48,348 bases of DNA from positions 1-48,348 of the forward strand of contig JAQXJT010000019.1 of the NCBI GenBank assembly GCA_029009095.1, in the 5' to 3' direction. The notes under the pieces are model-generated. The model made no database searches, was not told the DNA's origin, and saw only the letters and a list, made by a program, of their open reading frames with translations. The translations under genes were made by a program, and so were the position numbers. The DNA is from a bacterium. GTDB taxonomy: Bacteria > Bacillota > Clostridia > Oscillospirales > Oscillospiraceae. This document shows positions 1 through 13,740 of this stretch, one piece after another (position 1 is the stretch's first letter; each line of letters starts with the position of its first letter).

Positions 1-227
1 AAGCATGCCCATAAGCAGCCACCTAAACCCTTTCCAACGCTTTTTGCTGAAACTGTTGTTTTTCTATATATTTTCCCTTTTATTGCTTTAGCGGGATTCT
101 TAATGAAACCCATTCCCTTTTTTCCATACAGCGGATTCACTACTCGTTTCAGCTTTCGTTTTACTTTGCCTGTCGTCCTTGCTGATATTGATTTCTTAAT
201 AGATGGCTTTCTTATTCCAATCTTCAT
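1..227 (-). CDS. lysine-rich hypothetical protein, partial (N-terminus only)
   Basis: An open frame begins at ATG 227 on the minus strand and runs off the left edge, so only the first ~75 residues are visible. The start is set by a strong Shine-Dalgarno site (GGAGG at 235-239, 7 nt upstream). The visible part is very basic: it starts MKIGIRKPSIKKSISARTTG and is rich in Lys/Arg/Gly with many Ser/Thr, with no signal peptide or membrane segment. Base composition is much more AT-rich than the core genes, as expected for a mobile-element gene. Similar basic N-termini occur on small proteins of Clostridia phages and integrative elements, but I do not recognise a named family and assign no function. 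Confidence 0.6.
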   Translation of the reverse strand, partial: MKIGIRKPSIKKSISARTTGKVKRKLKRVVNPLYGKKGMGFIKNPAKAIKGKIYRKTTVSAKSVGKGLGGCLWAC

Positions 228-269
228 TATCTTTCCTCCATGCACACGGCAATAAATAGGATATAAAAA

Positions 270-291
270 GTGCGCAGCCGAAGCTGCGCAC
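270..291 (-). terminator. intrinsic terminator, minus strand
   Basis: A perfect 9-bp stem (GTGCGCAGC / GCTGCGCAC) closes a CGAA loop. On the minus strand it is followed by TTTTTATA, a good U-tract. It lies 42 bp upstream of the lysine-rich gene, so it would end a minus-strand transcript coming from 292 or beyond, where the nested inverted repeat lies. Confidence 0.65.
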
Positions 292-316
292 GAAAAATGT
301 ACCGCTTCTAACCGCC

Positions 317-419
317 GCGACGCAAGTCATCACACCCCAAGGAATGCGAAACGAAGGATGCATTTTTACCGAAGTAAAATACGCACTCTTGGGGCAATTT
401 ATGTATTAACTTGCGTCGC
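317..419. other. nested inverted repeat; possible structured RNA
   Basis: Three nested stems can be read here. The outer stem is 11 bp and perfect (GCGACGCAAGT 317-327 with ACTTGCGTCGC 409-419). The middle stem is CCCCAAG 335-341 with CTTGGGG 388-394. The inner hairpin pairs TTTTAC with GTAAAA around a CGAA loop at 370-373. A terminator follows on the minus strand at 270-291, so a minus-strand RNA of about 130-150 nt is conceivable. A DNA role (protein binding, processing site of the element) is equally possible. I do not recognise a known RNA family. Confidence 0.4.
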
Positions 420-481
420 ACTTATATCTTACACCAAACGCTAACGATTTGCAAGAATTTTTCGGTTTATCTAACGGAAAC

Positions 482-582
482 GATAGACCGTCGACCTGGG
501 GGATAATCCGTCGAAGTGGGGATAGTCCATCGAACCCAAAGCGATAGTCCGTCGAAGTAGGGATAGTCCGTCGAACTGTCGG
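482..582 (+). repeat. five iteron-like direct repeats
   Basis: Five degenerate copies of GATAGTCCGTCGAA begin at about 482, 502, 521, 543 and 562. Most are followed by a G-rich spacer such as GTGGG or GTAGG, giving a period of about 19-22 bp, close to two helical turns. All copies have the same orientation. This spacing is typical of iterons bound by a replication initiator or of repeated operator sites on plasmids and integrative elements. No replication gene is inside the window to confirm it. Confidence 0.6.
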
Positions 583-697
583 AAATATTCTTATATCAAA
601 ATATGCGTCTTTCTACCCGTATAGGCGTATATTTTGCGGAATAGCTTTTGATGATGCCCTCAAAAATTAGGAAAATGCCGAAAATCAAGTGTTTTTA

Positions 698-741
698 GGC
701 AAAACAACAAGGACGGTTACTCTATCAAAGTAACCGTCCTT
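698..741 (-). terminator. terminator of tRNA-Leu
   Basis: AAGGACGGTTACT (709-721) and AGTAACCGTCCTT (729-741) form a perfect 13-bp stem with a 7-nt loop just past the tRNA 3' end. On the minus strand the stem is followed by GTTGTTTTGCC, a moderate U-tract. The AT-rich element begins immediately beyond it. Confidence 0.75.
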
Positions 742-744
742 TAT

Positions 745-833
745 TGGTGCGGGAGAAGGGACTTGAACCCTCACGTCTATGGTGAAACACAGGCACCTCA
801 AGCCTGCCTGTCTACCTATTCCAGCACTCCCGC
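745..833 (-). tRNA. tRNA-Leu (anticodon GAG)
   Basis: An 89-nt tRNA on the minus strand. The acceptor stem is GCGGGAG/CTCCCGC, CCA is encoded at 747-745, the T arm contains GGTTCAAGTCC, and the long variable arm fits a class II tRNA. The anticodon stem CAGGC/GCCTG encloses the loop TTGAGGT, giving anticodon GAG, which reads CUC/CUU leucine codons. An AT-rich mobile-looking segment starts just downstream of the 3' end, a usual place for tyrosine-recombinase integration, though no att repeat can be shown within this window. Confidence 0.95.
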
Positions 834-851
834 TTGTCAGGTGCGAGGATT

Positions 852-880
852 ATTATACTCACCCGTATGCGGATTGTCAA
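852..880 (-). promoter_or_regulatory. promoter of tRNA-Leu
   Basis: On the minus strand TTGACA (880-875) is separated by exactly 17 nt from TATAAT (857-852), a perfect sigma-A promoter. It ends 18 bp before the first base of the tRNA, so transcription would start only a few nucleotides upstream of it. Confidence 0.85.
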
Positions 881-905
881 CCGGAAATTTTCCAAATTGA
901 AAAAA

Positions 906-2117
906 TTATACTTTTTTGTCCCGCCGGGGCCGTGGAGACAACTCCCGCCCCATGTAGAACGCAATCAGCGCCGCCGCGAGACAGAGCGCCACGGCGCCGT
1001 AGCGCATGGGCAGCAGATAGCGCATCCGCAGGTAGGCGTGGTAGCCCAGCAGGGAGGCAAAGGAGCAGAGGAAGGGCAGGGGCAGCAGGGCGGGGGAGAG
1101 GAAGGCCAGCAGCAGACTCATCACATCCGCGCCGAAGAAATACCGATCGTGCATATGGGGCAGCAGCAGCGGCACGCAGATCACGCACAGGGCGAAGGCG
1201 CAGAGGAGGATCCGCTCGGTGCACCGATCTCTCAGCCACAGCAATACCCCCAGCAGCACCAGGCAGAAGAGGAACGCGCCCACAATGCCCGCCCGGCCCA
1301 GGGCGGCCTCGTCTCCTCCGCCGGTATAAAAAGCGTAGAGAGAGGGGGAGTTATAGTTGAGGCCGCTCCCCACGGTGCCCCCCTGGGCGAGATAGATGGT
1401 CAGCGTGTCCCAGAGCCCACGCCCGGCCAGTACCGCCGGGGAAACGGCGGCCAGGTAGACCACAGGCGGCACCCACAGCTCCCGCCAGCGGATGCGCCGG
1501 GAGGTGAAGAGCGGCAGAAAACAGGGGAGGAAAAACACCGCCTGTAGCTTGAACGCGAAGGAGAGAGTGATGAGAGCCAGTGAGAGGCGGGGGCGGCGGG
1601 AGAGGGCGCAATACAGGGATGTCACCGCCAGTGCCACATAGATGCTGTCGCACTGTCCCCACAGGGCGCCGTTGAGCAGCACCGTGGGCAGCAGCAGCGT
1701 GGCCACATAGGCGCCCAGACGCCTGCCGGCGCTCTCCGTGACCAGGGAGAGGCAGCGCTGCACGCCCCAGGCCAGCAGCACGTCAAAAGCGATGGAGAGA
1801 TACTTGATAAGGTATAGATCGGGGTATTCGGTGAAAGAGAAGAGGGCGAGGAAAAAGAGGTAAGGAATGTTATAGTTGCCCACGCTGTACCGGAGCGCCC
1901 CGGGGCCCCCGTTCTGCCGGAAAAACTCCACCCAGGGATAGAGGAAGTTCTCATAGTCCAGCGTCCGATAGTCCAGCATACACCAACGCAGCGCAAAGGC
2001 CAGCGCCAGCGCCGCCGCCGCGGCAAAACTCCGCGCCCGGCCCCGCAGCAGCCCCTCGCGCCGGGCGAGATACAGCGACAGGGCGAAGAAAAGGGCCATC
2101 ACCAGGGCTTCCCTCAT
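906..2117 (-). CDS. Gpi18-like multi-pass membrane glycosyltransferase (GT-C type)
   Basis: The product is 403 aa from ATG 2117, which has a strong SD (GGAGGAGC, 2125-2132). An upstream in-frame extension to 2228 has no such site. The protein is hydrophobic, with about ten likely membrane segments. A lumen-type loop near the N-terminus carries DYRTLDYENFLYPWVEFF, and a central stretch reads LNGALWGQCDSIY followed by AFKLQAVFFLPCFL. These are hallmarks of the Gpi18/COG5542 mannosyltransferase-like GT-C family, which transfers sugars from polyprenyl-phosphate donors on the outer face of the membrane. The acceptor is unknown. It diverges from rpoB, and the tRNA-Leu promoter lies just past its stop. 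Confidence 0.8.
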   Translation of the reverse strand: MREALVMALFFALSLYLARREGLLRGRARSFAAAAALALAFALRWCMLDYRTLDYENFLYPWVEFFRQNGGPGALRYSVGNYNIPYLFFLALFSFTEYPDLYLIKYLSIAFDVLLAWGVQRCLSLVTESAGRRLGAYVATLLLPTVLLNGALWGQCDSIYVALAVTSLYCALSRRPRLSLALITLSFAFKLQAVFFLPCFLPLFTSRRIRWRELWVPPVVYLAAVSPAVLAGRGLWDTLTIYLAQGGTVGSGLNYNSPSLYAFYTGGGDEAALGRAGIVGAFLFCLVLLGVLLWLRDRCTERILLCAFALCVICVPLLLPHMHDRYFFGADVMSLLLAFLSPALLPLPFLCSFASLLGYHAYLRMRYLLPMRYGAVALCLAAALIAFYMGRELSPRPRRDKKV

Positions 2118-2142
2118 AAAAAATGCTCCTCCAATGAAAAAA

Positions 2143-2162
2143 GCTCTTGACATGTCAAGAGC
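2143..2162. repeat. 20-bp perfect palindrome over the rpoB -35 box
   Basis: GCTCTTGACATGTCAAGAGC reads the same on both strands and contains TTGACA in each direction. It covers the -35 hexamer of the promoter facing rpoB. It could be an operator for a dimeric regulator, or paired -35 boxes of back-to-back promoters; on the minus strand no good -10 follows at 16-18 nt. Confidence 0.6.
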
Positions 2163-2175
2163 ACTTGTGTAGAAT
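2147..2175 (+). promoter_or_regulatory. promoter of rpoB-rpoC
   Basis: TTGACA (2147-2152), a 17-nt spacer and TAGAAT (2170-2175) match the sigma-A consensus at 11 of 12 positions. Transcription should start near 2182, leaving a leader of about 200 nt before rpoB. rplJ-rplL, which often precede rpoB, are not present upstream; a divergent gene is there instead. Confidence 0.8.
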
Positions 2176-2381
2176 AAGGCGATATGTGTCTCGATTGGGA
2201 TACCATACCCCTCCCGGATTTCAAGCACATTCTAACAGAATGAACGAATGAAATCAATATGGGAAAACGCATTTTTAACAACGCAACCGGGCGTATCAAA
2301 AACTGATGCCCAAGCATGAATAAGTCCAACATACCATCCGTCGGGAGCCCAGCCCCGGACAGAAGTAAAGGAGATACTGCG

Positions 2382-9793
<7,412 letters not shown>

Positions 9794-9809
9794 TCTCTGA
9801 AAAGTAACC

Positions 9810-9824
9810 AAAGCCCCCTCCGGC
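9810..9824 (+). terminator. left arm of rpoC terminator, split by the IS
   Basis: AAAGCCCCCTCCGGC, 17 bp after the rpoC stop, is exactly complementary in its last 12 bases to GCCGGAGGGGGC at 11131-11142, which is followed by TTTTTT. Together these would be a strong intrinsic terminator. They now lie 1.3 kb apart with the IS3-family element between them. Confidence 0.75.
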
Positions 9825-9886
9825 GCTGTACTGCCCCAGAATATACGGACAGCACAAAAAAGACCCCTGTATAGTAATATGATGTT

Positions 9887-10744
9887 TTAAGCGGAGTGGC
9901 GCAGCGTGAGCGGCGCCACTCCCGTTTTTAACTGGATGCGCTCATGGTTATAGAAGTAAATGTAATCGTCAATCGCTTTTCTGGCTTCGGAAAACGTCTT
10001 TGGTTTGAGGCGGTAGATGCACTCCGTCTTTAGAATGGAAAAGAAATTTTCTGCCATTGCATTGTCATAACAGTTTCCACGTCTTGACATGGATGGGGTT
10101 ATCCCGTAGAATTGAGTCAGGTTAAAATACTCTCGGGAAGTGTATTGAAAGCCCTGGTCGCTGTGGAGCTGTAACTCTGTAGCGACCTTTCTTTTCTCTT
10201 TGCGCATAGCCAGCCGGATGGTATCCAGAACAAGATGAATGGTTTGCTGCGTTCCTGTTCTGTACGCAATAATGCTGTTGTCATACAGATCCCGGATCAT
10301 GGAAAGATACAGCACGCCCTCTTTGGTATGGATGTAAGAGATATCCGTCACCCACTTGCTGTTTGGTTCGTCCGCTTGAAACTGCCGATTCAGGAGATTT
10401 TCGTACTTATGGAGCTGCTGGCCCATCTGGATCCACTTCCTCCGTCTGCGAATCTCTGCCAAAAGGTCATATTTTCTCATGATTCTCAGAATCGTCTTGG
10501 GATTGCGGTGGATGCCCCGCTTTTTCAGCCACAGCCACATCCTCCGGTAACCGTAAGTTCGATAACAATGTTTCTGTTGTTCACGAATGATATCTGCTAA
10601 ATCGGTGTCTTTTTCCGGATGACCCAATCGATGAACAAAGTCATAGTATCCACTGCGGGAAACTCCAAAGAACCGGCACATGGCGCAAATGCTATACCGG
10701 TCACGATTCATATGAATGACGTAATACTTTACCCGCGGCCTCAC
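9887..10744 (-). CDS. IS3-family transposase OrfB (DDE catalytic subunit)
   Basis: The 285-aa product has an N-terminal HTH_21-type region (MCRFFGVSRSGYYDFVHR) followed by an rve integrase core. The catalytic residues are in WVTDISYIHT (first Asp), QLHSDQGFQYTS (second Asp) and NAMAENFFSILKTE (Glu), with the usual YNHERIQLKTG motif near the C-terminus. The GTG start overlaps the OrfA stop by 4 bp (GTGA), so OrfB is either translationally coupled or made as an OrfA-OrfB fusion by frameshifting, as in other IS3 members. The gene appears intact, so the copy could be active. Confidence 0.92.
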   Translation of the reverse strand: MRPRVKYYVIHMNRDRYSICAMCRFFGVSRSGYYDFVHRLGHPEKDTDLADIIREQQKHCYRTYGYRRMWLWLKKRGIHRNPKTILRIMRKYDLLAEIRRRRKWIQMGQQLHKYENLLNRQFQADEPNSKWVTDISYIHTKEGVLYLSMIRDLYDNSIIAYRTGTQQTIHLVLDTIRLAMRKEKRKVATELQLHSDQGFQYTSREYFNLTQFYGITPSMSRRGNCYDNAMAENFFSILKTECIYRLKPKTFSEARKAIDDYIYFYNHERIQLKTGVAPLTLRHSA

Positions 10745-11046
10745 TTCCTTTCTGTCAATTGCAGAAAATCCCGCAGTAATTTATTTTCCATGCGCAACTG
10801 TTCTAGTTCTCTATTTTCGTTCTGGCGTGGTGGTTGCCCATCCTTGCGGGGACGCCCCTTGGGTTTTGGCGTGACTCCCTTTGCCAATTTTGCCTGCCGC
10901 TGGTTATAACGCTTTACCCAACTTTTGATTTGCTCTTTTTCCAAACCAAGATATTCCGCGATTTCTCGCCGTGTTTTTCCAGCTTCTCGCATTGCTATGA
11001 TCGTGGGCTCAATCTCTTTGATTCCTGTGTATTTCCTCTTAGACAT
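10741..11046 (-). CDS. IS3-family transposase OrfA (DNA-binding subunit)
   Basis: The 101-aa product has an N-terminal helix-turn-helix (IAMREAGKTRREIAEYLGLEKEQIKSWVKRY) for binding the IS ends. A basic linker follows (TPKPKGRPRKDGQ), then a C-terminal leucine-zipper-like helix (ENRELEQLRMENKLLRDFL) for oligomerisation. It starts at ATG 11046; its SD-like GGGGGTG lies in the 3' arm of a hairpin, which should limit translation of read-through transcripts. It ends with a 4-bp overlap with OrfB. Confidence 0.9.
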   Translation of the reverse strand: MSKRKYTGIKEIEPTIIAMREAGKTRREIAEYLGLEKEQIKSWVKRYNQRQAKLAKGVTPKPKGRPRKDGQPPRQNENRELEQLRMENKLLRDFLQLTERK

Positions 11047-11053
11047 AACAACA

Positions 11054-11087
11054 CCCCCTGTGCAGGTTTATTTTCCTACACAGGGGG
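11054..11087 (-). promoter_or_regulatory. hairpin masking the OrfA ribosome-binding site
   Basis: CCCCCTGTG (11054-11062) and CACAGGGGG (11079-11087) form a 9-bp stem, extendable by an AGG/CCT pair. On the minus strand the arm nearest OrfA (CACAGGGGG) contains the purine-rich SD 8 nt from the ATG. RNA entering from outside the IS would fold and hide the SD, while a start within the hairpin would not. This is known for other IS elements and inferred here. Confidence 0.5.
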
Positions 11088-11130
11088 CTTTTTGTCTATT
11101 GTCCGTTTTTACTGGACCTATTCAAAATGG

Positions 11131-11148
11131 GCCGGAGGGGGCTTTTTT
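11131..11148 (+). terminator. right arm and U-tract of the split rpoC terminator
   Basis: GCCGGAGGGGGC followed by TTTTTT is the complement of the arm at 9813-9824. It lies 6 bp outside the right end of the IS, in the position expected if the IS entered the hairpin loop. Confidence 0.75.
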
Positions 11149-11187
11149 ATCGGTTCCGTAGGGTACGGAGTATGATCACGGTCTGTT

Positions 11188-11831
11188 TTATTTGCCCCGT
11201 CTCCCTCTCAACGCTGCCGTGGTGGCACCGGCGGAGAGCAGCGCGGCAAGGCAGAGCAGGGCGGGGACGCGCAGGCGTCCGTCCCCGGGACTCTCCACGG
11301 CCGCGTTGAGAGGGAGGTAAAATAGAAGTGCCGGAACAGTTTGGGCAGTTCCTCCGGCTCCATGCCGCTGTAGGCGGCGAGCGCGTAGGGTTCATGTGCG
11401 GCTCCGCTGGCCAGATAGAGCGTTCCGGCCGTGTCATTGTCGGAGTATTCCAGCGTGCGCATCACCAGCTCGCCCAGTGGCCTGTACCGCACCGGGCTGT
11501 CATAGCTGAGTTCCCCGCGGCTCACCTTTTCCGCGAAGATCATGCAAAGGGGGACTTTGTAGAGACTGGCGGCGTAGAAAGCCTTGTCCCCGTTGAGATA
11601 ATAGCTCTCCCCGGTGCCGGTGTAGGTAAAGGCCAGGGAGAAATTCTCCTCCGTGGCGCCGTATTTCTCCAGGTAGGGAGCCAGGAGCGAGGAAAGCTCC
11701 TCTTCGTCCAGCAGTCCCTCTGTGTCCTCCTCCATCCCGCGGCAGGGGAGAGGCAGGACAAGGAAGAGAGTCAGCACCATGAAAACAGAGAAGAGTCTGA
11801 GGACGAACTGGCGGTAAAGCAAGGAAAACAC
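11188..11831 (-). pseudogene. class A beta-lactamase-like serine hydrolase, degraded
   Basis: The N-terminal ~170 residues are clear. A signal peptide/membrane anchor (FVLRLFSVFMVLTLFLVLPL) is followed by the active-site SxxK motif in YAASLYKVPLC and the SDN motif in EYSDNDTAG, as in penicillin-recognising class A enzymes. After LPKLFRHFYF the frame loses all family likeness. A different frame (stop at 11188) then encodes a short tail with one hydrophobic segment (LLCLAALLSAGATTAAL). The region with the KTG motif, about 100-130 residues in the family, is missing. An internal deletion plus frameshift is the simplest explanation. The start is a GTG at 11831 with a weak SD. Antibiotic hydrolysis should not be inferred. 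Confidence 0.65.
11201..11316. repeat. 22-bp inverted repeat around a 72-bp loop
   Basis: CTCCCTCTCAACGCTGCCGTGG (written in two parts: CTCCCTCTCAACGC then TGCCGTGG) at 11201-11222 is the reverse complement of 11295-11316 at 21 of 22 positions. It lies in the decayed 3' part of the beta-lactamase-like pseudogene. A terminator is unlikely, as the loop is long and there is no U-tract. Confidence 0.7.
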
Positions 11832-11930
11832 CTCGTATTTCGGTCATCGTCGGTGAAAAAAGTGTTGGCTGACAAAGTATAGCCCTTCGGCTGCGGCTTG
11901 TAAAGCCCGGCGCGAAAAATGATATTTCTA

Positions 11931-11959
11931 TTGCGATATGGTCGGTAATGCGATATAAT
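11931..11959 (+). promoter_or_regulatory. promoter of the beta-CASP gene
   Basis: TTGCGA (11931-11936), a 17-nt spacer and TATAAT (11954-11959) make a good sigma-A promoter about 65 nt before the ATG at 12024. Confidence 0.7.
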
Positions 11960-12023
11960 AATAACGAACGAATATATTAAGCTGCCGGGAGCGGCGGTGA
12001 AGGAAAGCATAGGAGGGGATCGT

Positions 12024-13637
12024 ATGCTCATCACATTTCTGGGCGCCACCCATGAGGTGACGGGAAGCTGCACTCTGCTGGAGGCGGGGGGCCATTACGG
12101 GCTCGTGGACTGCGGCATGGAGCAGGGGAGAGACTACTTTGTCAACCGGGAGCTGCCTGTCAGCGCCGCACAGATCGATTTTGTTCTGCTGACCCACGCC
12201 CATGTGGACCACTCCGGGCGGCTGCCGCTGCTCTATAAAAACGGCTTCAGTGGTCTCATCTACGCCACGGAGGAGACCTGCAACCTCTGCCGCATCATGC
12301 TCCGCGACTGCGCCCACATTCAGGAGAGCGAGGCGGAGTATCAAAACCGCAAAAACCAGCGCGCCGGAAAGGCGCTGGTGGATCCGCTCTACACCATGGA
12401 CGACGCGGAGGCAGCCATCGACCATCTGCGGCCCGTGCCCTACGGCACGGAGGTGCAGATCGGAGAGAACTTCACCGCCCGCTTCAGTGATGTGGCCCAC
12501 CTGCTGGGCTCCGCCTGCATCGAGGTCTGGGTGCGGGAAGGGGAGAAGGCGCGGAAGGTGGTTTTCTCCGGGGATGTGGGCAATCTGGATCAGCCCATCA
12601 TTCGCAATGTGCCCCAGACCGTGGCCGAGGCTGACTATGTGGTGGTGGAATCCACCTATGGCGACAGGCTCCACGACCGCCGCCGCCTGCCGGTGGACGT
12701 GCTGGCCGACTACATACAGCGCACGCTGGACCGGGGCGGCAATGTTGTCATCCCCTCTTTCGCCGTGGGCCGCACCCAGGAGATGCTGTATTTTATCCGG
12801 GAGATCAAGGAGAAAGGCATGGTCACCGGCCACGACGGTTTCCCCGTCTATGTGGACAGCCCCATGGCCAACGAGGCCACGGCCATTTACCAGCAGTGCT
12901 CCCCGGACTGCCTGGATGAGGAGACCGCCGCGCTCATCGCCGCAGGGGTGAACCCCATCTGGTTTGACGGGCTGCGCATGACGCTGAGCAGCGAGGATTC
13001 CAAGGCGCTGAACCTCGACCCCACCCCCAAGGTGATCCTCTCGGCCAGCGGTATGTGCGACGCGGGCCGTATCCGCCACCATCTCAAGCACAACCTGTGG
13101 CGGCCGGAGAGCACCATCCTTTTCGTGGGCTACCAGTCCGAGGGGACGCTGGGGCGGAAGCTCTATGACGGAGCGGAGTCCGTGAAGCTCTTCGGCGAGG
13201 AGATCGAGGTGCACGCCGAGATCGGGCTGCTGCCCGGTAAGAGCGGCCACGCCGACCGGGATGGTCTGGTGGCCTGGCTCTCGGGCTTTGAAAAGCATCC
13301 GAGACTTGTCTTTGTGAACCACGGCGAGGCCGCCGTGACCGAGAGCTTTGCGGAATATCTGGAGAAGGAGTACGGCTATCAGGCCTTCGCCCCCTACAGC
13401 GGCACCACCTTTGATCTGGCGGAGGAGCGCTTTACCGAGTGCCCCGAGGGCGTGCCCGTGGCGAAGAAGGCGGCCCAGACTTCTTCCGGCAACACCGAGG
13501 GCGCGAACCTCTACAACAAGCTCAAAAAAGCCGCTCAGGAGCTGGAAAGCGTCATTGCCCGGAGCCGGGAGTACTCCAACAAGGATCTGCGGAAATTCGG
13601 CGAAGAGCTGGCAAGACTGGTGGAGCGCTGGAAGTAA
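12024..13637 (+). CDS. MBL-fold beta-CASP RNA-metabolising hydrolase
   Basis: The product is 537 aa from ATG 12024, which has AGGAGGGG 5 nt upstream. It has the zinc-binding metallo-beta-lactamase motifs LLTHAHVDHSGRLP (near residue 60) and FSDVAHLLGSA, then FSGDVGNLD. The beta-CASP part contains ESTYGDR, PSFAVGRTQEML, SASGMCDAGRIRHHL and the closing KSGHADRDGL and VNHGE histidines. This order is that of the YSH1/CPSF-73-like exonuclease and endonuclease group, so it probably cleaves or trims RNA in the cytoplasm, but the substrate cannot be read from sequence. A C-terminal helical tail (KLKKAAQELESVIARSREYS) may be an interaction segment. It has its own promoter and is separated from pyrH by 103 bp. 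Confidence 0.88.
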   Translation: MLITFLGATHEVTGSCTLLEAGGHYGLVDCGMEQGRDYFVNRELPVSAAQIDFVLLTHAHVDHSGRLPLLYKNGFSGLIYATEETCNLCRIMLRDCAHIQESEAEYQNRKNQRAGKALVDPLYTMDDAEAAIDHLRPVPYGTEVQIGENFTARFSDVAHLLGSACIEVWVREGEKARKVVFSGDVGNLDQPIIRNVPQTVAEADYVVVESTYGDRLHDRRRLPVDVLADYIQRTLDRGGNVVIPSFAVGRTQEMLYFIREIKEKGMVTGHDGFPVYVDSPMANEATAIYQQCSPDCLDEETAALIAAGVNPIWFDGLRMTLSSEDSKALNLDPTPKVILSASGMCDAGRIRHHLKHNLWRPESTILFVGYQSEGTLGRKLYDGAESVKLFGEEIEVHAEIGLLPGKSGHADRDGLVAWLSGFEKHPRLVFVNHGEAAVTESFAEYLEKEYGYQAFAPYSGTTFDLAEERFTECPEGVPVAKKAAQTSSGNTEGANLYNKLKKAAQELESVIARSREYSNKDLRKFGEELARLVERWK

Positions 13638-13660
13638 AAGCGCAAATTTACAAAAAAGTC

Positions 13661-13689
13661 TTTTCATTTCCCCCTTTTTATATTAAAAT
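13661..13689 (+). promoter_or_regulatory. likely promoter of the pyrH-polC operon
   Basis: TTTTCA (13661-13666), a 17-nt spacer and TAAAAT (13684-13689) form a plausible sigma-A promoter in the only sizeable gap before pyrH. The -35 is weak. A small GCCCGG/CCGGGC hairpin lies in the 45-nt leader. Confidence 0.5.
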
Positions 13690-13740
13690 ACCCTGTGCCC
13701 GGCTGTCCGGGCGGAACGATCATATGGGAGGAACACCGTC

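Larger units (their letters stand above)
9827..11124 (-). mobile_element. IS3-family insertion sequence (about 1.3 kb)
   Basis: The element has imperfect terminal inverted repeats starting with TG: TGTACTGCCCCAGAATATAC at 9827 and TGAATAGGTCCAGTAAAAAC read inward from 11124 (about 17 of 25 positions match, and similarity continues inward to CCCCTGTRTAG). It encodes OrfA and OrfB on the minus strand. The DDE transposase and left end resemble the IS150-like part of IS3. No clear 3-4 bp target duplication is visible (left flank CGC, right flank AAA). It lies inside the loop of the rpoC terminator. Confidence 0.85.

Noticed and set aside
482-582. CRISPR array
   Set aside because: Repeats are 14-19 bp, degenerate and almost contiguous, with no unique 30-40 bp spacers and no cas genes.
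877-1662. Plus- and minus-strand frames inside the glycosyltransferase gene
   Set aside because: Arg/Pro/Ala-rich shadows of the real membrane protein frame, with no SD or domains.
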